From Dactylococcopsis salina PCC 8305 (GTDB taxonomy: Bacteria > Cyanobacteriota > Cyanobacteriia > Cyanobacteriales > Rubidibacteraceae), in NCBI RefSeq assembly GCF_000317615.1, contig NC_019780.1, positions 1,633,840-1,697,839 of the forward strand: a stretch of DNA of 64,000 bases. Reading direction: 5' to 3'. Made by a program: the position numbers and the translations under genes. The notes under the pieces are model-generated. The model did no database searches. It was not told the origin of the DNA and saw nothing but the letters and a program-made list of their open reading frames with translations. How positions within the stretch are numbered: position 1 is the first letter of the stretch; each line of letters opens with the position of its first letter. Shown here one piece after another: positions 57,090-64,000 of this stretch.

Positions 57090-58655
57090 TTAATGAGACA
57101 ATTGTTGGGTTTCACTTCGTTTCACCCAACCTACGGGTTTTTGTTGAGGATTTTCAGAAGATGCGATCGCGGAATAATAACTATCTTGCCATTTTGGAGT
57201 TAGCATAGAAACCACCTGATTTGTTGTTGGTTCAATCCAGTGAACTAACCAGTTCGGTTGAATGCCAAAGGCAAAAATAATCAGGGTTAAAATTAAGGCG
57301 GGTAGTCGTTCTGACCACAAAACTTGGGGATAATAAGCGAGAGAATTGTCTAATTTTCCAAAGCAAGTTCGGTTCAACAAAATAACAAAATAAACGGCGG
57401 TTAATCCTGATGCAATAATGCACAAAATTGTCTCGATCGGGAAGCGAGAAAAACTTCCTTGAAACACAATATATTCCGCAACAAATCCCACTAAACCAGG
57501 AATCCCAGCACTTGCCATCCCAGCAGCAATTAATAAACCACTGGTAAGCGGTAAACCGCGAATTGGGTTCATTAAACCATTCAAAACATCTCGATCGCGT
57601 GTCCCTACTTTTTCCTCTACTGTTCCAATTAATTGGAATAATAAAGCTAGAATTAACCCATGGCTAATCATCTGCGCTACCGCACCTAAAACACTTAAAG
57701 AAGTGCCAGCAGCAGAGGCAACTAAAATATAACCCATGTGACCGATCGAACTGTAAGCGACCATGCGTTTAATATCGGTTTGTGCGATCGCGGTTAAAGC
57801 ACCATAAATCACACTAATTACCCCAATAATTGCTAATCCTGGGGCGGTTAAATTCCAGGTTTCAGGGAATAATTGTAATCCAAAGCGAATGATGCCATAA
57901 GTGCCTAATTTTGCTAAAACACCTCCTAATAAAATCGCCACTGGGGGAGACGCTTCTACATAAGCATCTGGCTGCCAAGTGTGTAGAGGAACTAAGGGCG
58001 TTTTCATTCCAAACCCAACTAAAATTAACGTCAGTAAAATTAACTGAGTTTTTAAAGATAAACCAGCCGTTGTGATCGTTTCGTATTCAAAATTTCCGCT
58101 TTTATTGAGGAAAGCAAGTCCTAAAAATGCGGCAATAATCAACAGTCCAGAAACGGCGGTGTAGAGAATAAACTTAGTCGCAGCATACCCTCTTTTTTCT
58201 CCTCCCCAGATACTAATGAGAAGGTAAAAGGGAATTAATTCCACTTCGTAAAACAGGAAAAATAGAAGTAGATTTTGCGCCATTAACGCCCCCGCTACGC
58301 CAAAGTTTACCAGTAAAATCAGAACGTAATATAAACGTTGACGTTCAATTTTTAAGCTGGTGCTATAAATGGCGATCGCGCTTAAAAAACTATTCAGAGA
58401 AACTAGCGGTAGAGAAATGCCATCTATACTCAGATGATAGTTCAAACCGATGGGTTCTAACCAAGGTATAAACTCAGAAAACTGAAACCCACCTGTATCG
58501 AGATCAAATTGGAAAAATAAATAAATTGTCCACAGAAACGGCGCGATCGAAATGAATAAAGTAATCTGACGCAATCGATCGCTCTGTAAATTTGACGGTA
58601 ACAAACTAACAATCAAAACGCCAATAACTGGTATCACCAATAATGCAGTTAACAT
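57090..58655 (-). CDS. ndhD: NDH-1 subunit NdhD (CO2-uptake type) with repeat-derived C-terminus
   Basis: NdhD is an antiporter-like membrane subunit of the NDH-1MS complexes. The 521-residue protein has about 14 helices, FFLFYEVELIPFYLLISIWG with the conserved Glu, the GFGMKTPLVPLHTWQPDAYV block (Lys/His) and QTDIKRMVAYSSIGHMG. The last ~15 residues (PVGWVKRSETQQLSH) are a translation of a GTAGGTTGGGT repeat that supplies the TAA stop, so the native end has been replaced. It lies between ndhF and cupA, in the operon order F-D-cupA. Confidence 0.92.
   Translation of the reverse strand: MLTALLVIPVIGVLIVSLLPSNLQSDRLRQITLFISIAPFLWTIYLFFQFDLDTGGFQFSEFIPWLEPIGLNYHLSIDGISLPLVSLNSFLSAIAIYSTSLKIERQRLYYVLILLVNFGVAGALMAQNLLLFFLFYEVELIPFYLLISIWGGEKRGYAATKFILYTAVSGLLIIAAFLGLAFLNKSGNFEYETITTAGLSLKTQLILLTLILVGFGMKTPLVPLHTWQPDAYVEASPPVAILLGGVLAKLGTYGIIRFGLQLFPETWNLTAPGLAIIGVISVIYGALTAIAQTDIKRMVAYSSIGHMGYILVASAAGTSLSVLGAVAQMISHGLILALLFQLIGTVEEKVGTRDRDVLNGLMNPIRGLPLTSGLLIAAGMASAGIPGLVGFVAEYIVFQGSFSRFPIETILCIIASGLTAVYFVILLNRTCFGKLDNSLAYYPQVLWSERLPALILTLIIFAFGIQPNWLVHWIEPTTNQVVSMLTPKWQDSYYSAIASSENPQQKPVGWVKRSETQQLSH
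57101..57136 (-). repeat. GTTGGGT repeat fused to the ndhD coding end
   Basis: On the minus strand, CCCGTAGGTTGGGTGAAACG then AAGTGAAACCCAAC overlaps the last codons of ndhD, starting directly after codons for QQK. Confidence 0.85.
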
Positions 58656-58689
58656 CTAATTCTCCTCTCTAATCATTCACGACAGTTAT

Positions 58690-58949
58690 ATAGCAATCCC
58701 AGATGATTTGTAAATTTTTATTTGCCCCCAAACCCCCAATACTGGGGGCTTCCATGAATCAATTTTTTCCGCTCTCATTTCCGATTGCTATAGCAGGTTT
58801 AGGTAATTACTTATAATGGGTGTTGGGTTTCGCGTGGAGACGTTCCATGGAACGTCTCTACCAACCTACTTTTTATCATTGTTAGGGGGCAAATCCCCCC
58901 AGAATTGGGGGCTAGGGGGCAAATCCCCCCAGGATTGGGGGCTAGGGGG
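58690..58949. repeat. Repeat cluster between ndhF and ndhD
   Basis: A CCCCCAAACCCCCAATACTG palindrome copy, the composite GTTGGGTTTCGCGTGGAGAC, then GTCTCTACCAACCTACTTTT with a nested GAGACGTTCC palindrome (58821-58864), and two 30-base units GGGGGCAAATCCCCCCAG, then ATTGGGGGCTA. No gene in this gap. Confidence 0.85.
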
Positions 58950-60779
58950 CTAAACCAAGAAAGGGAAACAAACAATAATTCCAAACAACGCCACACCCGC
59001 AACAATTGAAAGCATATAAAATTGGGCAACACCAGAGTTGTTATATTTCAAACCTTGACCACTTAGCATCGTAATCAAACCCACTAAATTAACCAAACCA
59101 TCAACAACGTATTTGTCAAACCAAGCGATAATTTGGGAAATAATATTAACCACAAAAACCACTGTGACTTGATAGGCTTTCACCGTATAGCAATCATAAG
59201 CAAAGAAATTTTTAATTCCTTGTGGAATAAATGCTAATTCAGGTCGCGTATTACCATAAACTAAAATTGCACCGATCGCACCCACCAAACTGGAGGCGAT
59301 TAAAACCAAAGCGGAATTGAAATTAATCATTTCCCACTGCGGCAGTAAATCCCAATTTGCCATAAAAAGTGGTAAATGTAACGCTAAACCAGCGCCAATT
59401 GTTGTCGGGAAAACCATCAACCATAATTCTTCGGGCGATCGAACCGTCATTGGCTTAATTTCCCCAAGAAAAACTAAACAGAATAACCGTAATAAACTAA
59501 ATGCGGTTAAACCATTAACCGTCAACACCACCCCAGCTAACCAAGGCGTGGTTGTCCATAATGTATCCGTCAGGGAATATAACACCCAAAAACTACCTAA
59601 TGGCGGAATTGCAGTTAACGCAGCCACTCCCACTAAATAGGATAATCCAGTAATCGGACGACGAGACCACAAACCACCGAGAAGGGTCACATCTTGAGTG
59701 ACGTTACTGAGAACAATATTTCCGATCGCCATCACTAATAATGCCATCGCGAGAGCGTAGGTGAGAAGTAAAGTTAAGGCGATTTGGGTTTCTCCCACAC
59801 CAACCGCAATAAAAACTAAACCGAGATAAGCACTTACGGCGTAGGATAAAATTCGTTTAATATCTGTCTGCGCGATCGCGATTAAACTCCCGCCAATAGC
59901 AGTAATTGCACCAACGGCAATGGTTACTGTCAATCCCACTGGGGAAATCGCAATAATCGGCTGTACCAGAATCAAAACCCAAGCCCCAGTGCAAACCACC
60001 ACCGCATTCCGTAAAATCGTCGCGGGAAGAGGTCCCTCCATTGCTTCATCTAACCACAAATGCAGGGGAAATTGGGCGCATTTACCCGCCGGCCCCGCGA
60101 CTAGGGCTAAACTCAGTAATGTCGCTGTTGTGGAGTTTAATTCAGTGGTTTCTGCCCAAATCGTGAGTTCTTGATAGTTCCATGTTCCAGCGAGAGGATA
60201 AAGCGCCACCACTGCCATCAACAGGAATAAGTCACCCACCCGTTTCGTTAAAAACGCATCTCGCGCCCCTGTCACCACAAGGGATTGATTAAACCAGTAA
60301 CCGATGATCAAATACGTTCCTAACGTCAAAATTTCTAGCATGACATAGCTAAAAAATAGAGAATTCGTGAGGATTAGGGTACAAATTCCTGCCTCAAAAA
60401 GAGCAAGCAGGGAATAAAACCGCGCCCACCCCCAATCCATTTCTAGGTAGGCGATCGCGTAAATTTGAGCGAGAAGATTTAACCCTGTCACCACCATCAA
60501 AGCTGTTAATTTAATGGTAGAAACAGACCACTCAAAATCAATGTGGAGATTCGCCGCATCTAGCCAACTGACACTGAAATATTCAGGTTGCTGATCTGAA
60601 ATTGCCCAGAAGGCTAACCAACTATGCAACAACGCAAGAAACGTCATCATAGCATTAAGATAACCTGCTGGTCGCGGTCCCGTGCGACGGGAAATGCCAG
60701 GCGACCAAAAAACGCTTAACCCCATTCCGAGTAATGGGTAACAAGGAATTAGCCAGCTTGTATTCAGAATATGACTCAT
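58950..60779 (-). CDS. ndhF: NDH-1 subunit NdhF (CO2-uptake type)
   Basis: NdhF is the distal antiporter-like subunit of NDH-1. The 609-residue form is short, as in NdhF3/NdhF4 of CO2-uptake complexes, rather than the ~680-residue respiratory NdhF1. It has membrane helices throughout, with GPAGKCAQFPLHLWLDEAME, then GPLPATILRNA (conserved Lys region), and QTDIKRILSYAVSAYLG. The C-terminal amphipathic part is followed by helices to IVCFPFLV. It is the first gene of the ndhF-ndhD-cupA unit and is divergent from the LysR regulator. Confidence 0.92.
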   Translation of the reverse strand: MSHILNTSWLIPCYPLLGMGLSVFWSPGISRRTGPRPAGYLNAMMTFLALLHSWLAFWAISDQQPEYFSVSWLDAANLHIDFEWSVSTIKLTALMVVTGLNLLAQIYAIAYLEMDWGWARFYSLLALFEAGICTLILTNSLFFSYVMLEILTLGTYLIIGYWFNQSLVVTGARDAFLTKRVGDLFLLMAVVALYPLAGTWNYQELTIWAETTELNSTTATLLSLALVAGPAGKCAQFPLHLWLDEAMEGPLPATILRNAVVVCTGAWVLILVQPIIAISPVGLTVTIAVGAITAIGGSLIAIAQTDIKRILSYAVSAYLGLVFIAVGVGETQIALTLLLTYALAMALLVMAIGNIVLSNVTQDVTLLGGLWSRRPITGLSYLVGVAALTAIPPLGSFWVLYSLTDTLWTTTPWLAGVVLTVNGLTAFSLLRLFCLVFLGEIKPMTVRSPEELWLMVFPTTIGAGLALHLPLFMANWDLLPQWEMINFNSALVLIASSLVGAIGAILVYGNTRPELAFIPQGIKNFFAYDCYTVKAYQVTVVFVVNIISQIIAWFDKYVVDGLVNLVGLITMLSGQGLKYNNSGVAQFYMLSIVAGVALFGIIVCFPFLV

Positions 60780-60884
60780 ATTTTAAAAATTGTTATTTTA
60801 ACCCACCCTAAAGATCATAGTAGAAGAAATAACATATAATGTAAAATTGATAATTAGTATGTAAACGATAGCGATAGTTCTATA
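60780..60884. promoter_or_regulatory. Divergent control region of ndhF-ndhD-cupA and the LysR gene
   Basis: This 105-base AT-rich gap separates the two divergent start codons. It holds the only non-repeat intergenic DNA in the neighbourhood and several T-N11-A type LysR half-sites (e.g. around ATAATGTAAAATTGATAATT). I cannot choose a single operator. Control by the adjacent regulator is inferred from known NdhR/CcmR circuits. Confidence 0.5.
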
Positions 60885-61808
60885 ATGAAAAACGCAACTC
60901 TCCACCAATTGCGCGTCTTTGTGGTTGCAGCCCGACATTTAAGTTTTACCAAAGCAGCAGAAGAGTTATTTTTAACTCAACCCACCGTTTCCATGCAGAT
61001 GAAACAGTTAACGAAAGCGGTGGGATTGCCTTTGTTTGAACAAATTGGCAAACGGTTGTATTTGACGGAAGCAGGGGAAATTTTATATGAGAGTTGTCAG
61101 CGAATTTTTAGTGAGTTAGGAGAGTTTGAAAGCGCGATCGCGAACATGAAGGGCTTAAAACAAGGACAACTGAAGTTAAGCGCCGTTTCTACCACAAAAT
61201 ACTTTTTACCCCGCATTATCGGTCCATTTTGCCAGCAATATCCAGGTGTGGAACTATCCTTACGCTTCACTAACCACGAGCGGATTTTACAATATATGAC
61301 CGATAATCAAGATGATTTTTATATCCTCAGTCAACTTCCTTCTACGATTGATGTCACTTCTCATCGCATTTTAGAAAATCCTCTCGTTGCGATCGCCCCC
61401 TCTAATCATCCTCTCGCAGAAGAAACGAATATCCCGTTTCAGCGTCTAGCAGAAGAGCCGTTTATCATGCGTGAACCCGGATCAGGTACTCGTCAAGCAT
61501 TAGAAGAGTTATTTCACAAGCATCAAGCCGAATTAAAGGTGCGATTAGAATTAGGAAGCAATGAAGCAATTAAACAAGCGATTTTAGGCGGATTAGGAGT
61601 TTCTGTCTTGTCGAAACATACTCTCACCTTAGAAAAAGATACAGGGTTATTTGCGATTTTAGATGTGGAAGATTTACCGATAAAACGCAATTGGTACGCT
61701 ATTTATCCAGCAGGAAAACAACCTTCTGTGGTCGCTCGTACTTTTTTAAATTATCTCGAAGCTGATCACAATTTAAACCTGACGAATGAAGAGGTAAAAA
61801 CGGCTTGA
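60885..61808 (+). CDS. ndhR: LysR-family regulator, NdhR/CcmR (CmpR) type
   Basis: The 307-residue protein has a LysR HTH (about 5-64: LHQLRVFVVAARHLSFTKAA, then EELFLTQPTVSMQMKQLTKA) and an effector domain. It is closest in look to CmpR/NdhR, regulators of inorganic carbon uptake that sense 2-phosphoglycolate, 2-oxoglutarate or RuBP-type signals, rather than RbcR, whose start differs. The divergent position beside ndhF supports NdhR/CcmR. The symbol is by context; a CmpR assignment cannot be excluded. Confidence 0.85.
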   Translation: MKNATLHQLRVFVVAARHLSFTKAAEELFLTQPTVSMQMKQLTKAVGLPLFEQIGKRLYLTEAGEILYESCQRIFSELGEFESAIANMKGLKQGQLKLSAVSTTKYFLPRIIGPFCQQYPGVELSLRFTNHERILQYMTDNQDDFYILSQLPSTIDVTSHRILENPLVAIAPSNHPLAEETNIPFQRLAEEPFIMREPGSGTRQALEELFHKHQAELKVRLELGSNEAIKQAILGGLGVSVLSKHTLTLEKDTGLFAILDVEDLPIKRNWYAIYPAGKQPSVVARTFLNYLEADHNLNLTNEEVKTA

Positions 61809-62012
61809 ATTGTCGCCCCCTTACCCCCAAGTTTGGGGGAATTATCGCCCCCTTACCCCCAAGTTTGGGGGAATTGTCGCCCCCTTACCCCCAAGTTTGG
61901 GGGAATTGTCGCCCCCTTAACCTCAAGTTTGGGGGAATTGTCGCCCCCTTACCCCAAGTTTGGGGGAATTATCGCCCCCTTACCCCCAAGTTTGGGGGAA
62001 TTATCGCCCCCT
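61808..62012. repeat. Tandem array of a ~32-bp palindromic unit
   Basis: Six units of GAATTGTCGCCCCCTTACCC, then CCAAGTTTGGGG, plus a partial seventh, begin at the LysR stop codon. TATCGC/TGTCGC variants alternate. The unit shares the CCCCCAAGTTTGGGGG palindrome with the array at 16097-16790 in inverted sense. Confidence 0.92.
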
Positions 62013-62016
62013 GATA

Positions 62017-62115
62017 TCAGGTTTAGGTAATTGATTATAGTTGCTGTTGGGTTTCGCGTGGAGACGTTCCTGTTACTGAGCTTGTCGAAGTATGGAACGT
62101 CTCTACCCAACCTAC
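62017..62115. repeat. Triple-nested composite repeat
   Basis: An outer CAGGTTTAGGTAATTGATTA, then GTTGCTGTTGGGTTTCG...CCCAACCTAC frame holds the GTGGAGACGTTCC/GGAACGTCTC palindrome. That palindrome is in turn interrupted by about 20 bases (TGTTACTGAGCTTGTCGAAG) at its centre. Confidence 0.85.
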
Positions 62116-62150
62116 TTTTTCTGCTAAAAAATAGTATTAGAAAGTCCCCC

Positions 62151-62336
62151 AGACTTGGGGGATTTAGGGGGCAAGACTTGGGGGATTTAGGGGGCAAGAC
62201 TTGGGGGATTTAGGGGGCAAGACTTGGGGGATTTAGGGGGCAAGACTTGGGGGATTTAGGGGGCAAGACTTGGGGGATTTAGGGGGCAAGACTTGGGGGA
62301 TTTAGGGGGCAAGACTTGGGGGATTTAGGGGGCAAG
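62151..62336. repeat. Eight tandem copies of a 23-bp unit
   Basis: Units GACTTGGGGGATTTAGGGGG, then CAA repeat eight times almost without variation, just upstream of the NIL-ferredoxin gene. The near-identity suggests recent expansion. Confidence 0.93.
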
Positions 62337-62413
62337 TGCGTAACTTCTAAAATGGTCGCAAAAATTTAGAGATTTCAGATAAGCTGACAAGTGGAGTCTC
62401 CCCGAGAAAACAG

Positions 62414-62818
62414 ATGAAAAAACGAGTGACATTAACCTTCCCGAAAAATCGAGTTCCAATGCCAGTGACTTATCGTCTGGCGAAAGATTTTAATGTCGCC
62501 AGTAATATTATTCGCGCCCAAGTTGCGCCTAATCGCACCAGTAAGTTAGTTGTGGAGTTGTTAGGAGATATTGATGAAATTGAAGCGGCGATCGAGTGGA
62601 TGGGGCTACAACAGATCACTGTTTCTTTGGCAAGTCGAGAGATTGTGATTGATGAAGAGAGTTGTGTTGATTGTGGACTCTGTACGGGGGTTTGTCCCAC
62701 GCAAGCATTAACCCTCGATCCAGAGACCTTTAAGCTCAATTTTACCCGATCGCGCTGCGTGGTTTGTGAACAGTGTATTCCCACCTGTCCCGTACAGGCG
62801 ATTTCTACTAATTTCTAG
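62414..62818 (+). CDS. NIL domain plus two [4Fe-4S] clusters (ferredoxin-like)
   Basis: The 134-residue protein joins an N-terminal NIL domain (about 1-73; LTFPKNRVPMPVTYRLAKDF, then NVASNIIRAQVAP), known from methionine ABC transporter ATPases, to a bacterial-type ferredoxin. The two clusters have Cys84-87-90-94 and Cys115-118-121-125. Similar proteins occur across cyanobacteria and archaea and are linked to sulfur or methionine metabolism by context only. The 3' end overlaps the convergent SpoIID gene by 11 bases. Confidence 0.9.
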   Translation: MKKRVTLTFPKNRVPMPVTYRLAKDFNVASNIIRAQVAPNRTSKLVVELLGDIDEIEAAIEWMGLQQITVSLASREIVIDEESCVDCGLCTGVCPTQALTLDPETFKLNFTRSRCVVCEQCIPTCPVQAISTNF

Positions 62819-63947
62819 CCACTTCGGTGTCAATCAGGGACAATTTTACATTTTGATAATAATGCCCCAGAATTTGGCGATAATTTGCCCCCTGTGTTGC
62901 CAAATAATTCGCCCCCCACTGACTTAAACCGATACCATGACCGAAACCCCGTCCAGAAATAATAAAACGTTGAGTATTACCATCAACCTGAAATAGGGTG
63001 CTGCGTAAATCGAGAGCCTTGCGAAAGGTTTGACCACTGATGGTTTTACTCCCTTGATCACCCACAACTTTTAAACGTTTAATCCGTCCTTGAGGAGTCA
63101 CTTGTTGAAGAATGATCGATCGAACGCTTCCCACATTACCCAAACGATAACCGATCTCTCTTCCCGACAAGGCTTTTTGCCATTCATAAACAGGAGCAGT
63201 ATGATCATAATCTACGACACTTTTGAGATAAGGTAAGGGACGACTCCAGACATCTTCGACATTTTCTGTATGTCCACCCGAAGACGAATGAAACACTGCC
63301 AAAATTGGCTTCCCACCGTAAGTTAAAACTTGTCCTTCTGTACTGTTCACTGCTTCATGGGTACTGCGGGTTTCACTTTTAATCCCTTTGTAAACTTGGG
63401 AAGCAGTGGTACTCTCTAAATCGTAGAGTTGATTTCCAGAACGGTTACTTTCATGTAAAGCATAGGATCGGGCGGCGACTGCTTGGGCTTTTAGGGCTTC
63501 GATCGGCCAACTGGTGGGCATTTCACCCCCAACCACGCTATAAAGATAGTCCTCTAATTCTACCCGATTAATCACCGTCAGATCAGACCCATCATTAACC
63601 AACTGCGTTTCCCCACGATACCAGCGATCGCCGATCCAAACGTATCCATTCTTTTGCGGATCAATCCATAATTGGCTTCCCGTCCAACTTTCCAACTGTA
63701 CCTGATTCTTCCGACTAACCGCGCGCCAACTACTCATCCCGTCAATTTTCCCCACAGGATTTCCCGCCGCATCTTTGATTACCGCATCAGTCGAACTTCC
63801 CACCGCAACTTGTTTAACATCCTCTTTGAGGGCAATTTTGAGGAAAGTTGCAGCTTGTGCTGGTGCTAACAATAATAACCATAAAAACAGACTGGAAAGC
63901 AAGGTTGTTAAGGGTTTACCCATTGCTTGCGCTTGAGAAAATATCAT
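62808..63947 (-). CDS. SpoIID/LytB domain protein
   Basis: The SpoIID domain is a peptidoglycan lytic transglycosylase fold in sporulating bacteria; cyanobacterial members may act in cell-wall remodelling. The ~379-residue protein has a signal-like N-terminus (TLLSSLFLWLLLLAPAQAA) and VVGGEMPTSWPIEALKAQAV, then AARSYAL. FHSSSGGHTENVEDVW and the GRGFGHGIGLSQWGANYLAT active-site region follow. Start candidates are ATG 63947 and ATG 63923; the frame remains open six codons further. The 3' end overlaps the convergent gene by 11 bases. Confidence 0.88.
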   Translation of the reverse strand: MIFSQAQAMGKPLTTLLSSLFLWLLLLAPAQAATFLKIALKEDVKQVAVGSSTDAVIKDAAGNPVGKIDGMSSWRAVSRKNQVQLESWTGSQLWIDPQKNGYVWIGDRWYRGETQLVNDGSDLTVINRVELEDYLYSVVGGEMPTSWPIEALKAQAVAARSYALHESNRSGNQLYDLESTTASQVYKGIKSETRSTHEAVNSTEGQVLTYGGKPILAVFHSSSGGHTENVEDVWSRPLPYLKSVVDYDHTAPVYEWQKALSGREIGYRLGNVGSVRSIILQQVTPQGRIKRLKVVGDQGSKTISGQTFRKALDLRSTLFQVDGNTQRFIISGRGFGHGIGLSQWGANYLATQGANYRQILGHYYQNVKLSLIDTEVARN

Positions 63948-64000
63948 TTCCGAACACTCCCACATTCAAATTAAGCATTAACCAGTGAACTACGCAAAGC

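Noticed and set aside
1-64000. tRNA, rRNA and known riboswitch genes
   Set aside because: I scanned the intergenic gaps for tRNA-like cloverleaf and T-loop patterns and saw none; a covariance search was not possible.

Overview
The window is chromosomal DNA from a cyanobacterium. It carries photosystem II psbD-psbC, ycf4, btpA, plant-type ferredoxin petF, a CO2-uptake NDH-1 operon (ndhF-ndhD-cupA type) and many cyanobacteria-restricted families (DUF1815, XisH/XisI, DUF29, Uma2). HIP1-like GCGATCGC octamers are frequent. The low-to-moderate GC, a very acidic lipoprotein tail and a cation-chloride cotransporter fit a halotolerant unicellular lineage (Halothece/Dactylococcopsis type). That placement is inference; no search was run.

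Layout. 0-3.6 kb: end of a WD40 gene, a decayed transporter fragment, rpsB-tsf and a coiled-coil protein. 3.6-8.8 kb: psbD-psbC (minus strand), an ORF-less group II intron upstream of psbD, then ycf4 and a lipoprotein cyclophilin. 8.9-18.6 kb: DUF29, a second ketoacyl synthase, DUF427-DUF2079, a HicBA pair, GldG-DUF4340, a 19-copy palindromic tandem array, a glycosyltransferase and YjbQ. 18.9-28.7 kb: ftsH, pyrD, an M28 peptidase, petF, mutS and the cation-chloride cotransporter. 28.7-32.5 kb: a gene-poor decay zone with an ancient tandem duplication, one intact Rieske oxygenase and several gene remnants. 32.5-41 kb: murJ, an acidic lipoprotein, gatD, transketolase, fabF and acpP. 41-49 kb: DUF1815, btpA, a VKOR-thioredoxin fusion, HicBA, hslO, Uma2, XisH-XisI and mtnP. 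49-51.7 kb: a full-length group II intron with reverse transcriptase. 51.9-64 kb: ABC-ATPase, cytochrome P450, BrnTA, the cupA-ndhD-ndhF operon with a divergent LysR regulator, a NIL-ferredoxin and a SpoIID-domain protein.

Functional themes. Photosynthesis and carbon acquisition dominate: D2/CP43, two photosystem I assembly or biogenesis factors, ferredoxin, CO2 hydration and transketolase. Fatty-acid synthesis (acpP-fabF plus a divergent KAS), protein quality control (FtsH, Hsp33, cyclophilin, VKOR oxidative folding) and envelope synthesis (MurJ, GatD, SpoIID) are also present. Toxin-antitoxin and nuclease-fold accessory modules are scattered throughout, and several have decayed.

The most distinctive property is the repeat load. 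At least five dispersed palindromic families, several heptamer tandem arrays, four longer palindromic tandem arrays, a small terminal-inverted-repeat element and two group II introns fill nearly every intergenic gap. One repeat family (core GTAGGTTGGGT...ACCCAAC) sits repeatedly in one orientation directly after stop codons. In three genes it supplies the stop codon, and it appears to have replaced the C-terminus of NdhD. No rRNA, tRNA or CRISPR array was seen.
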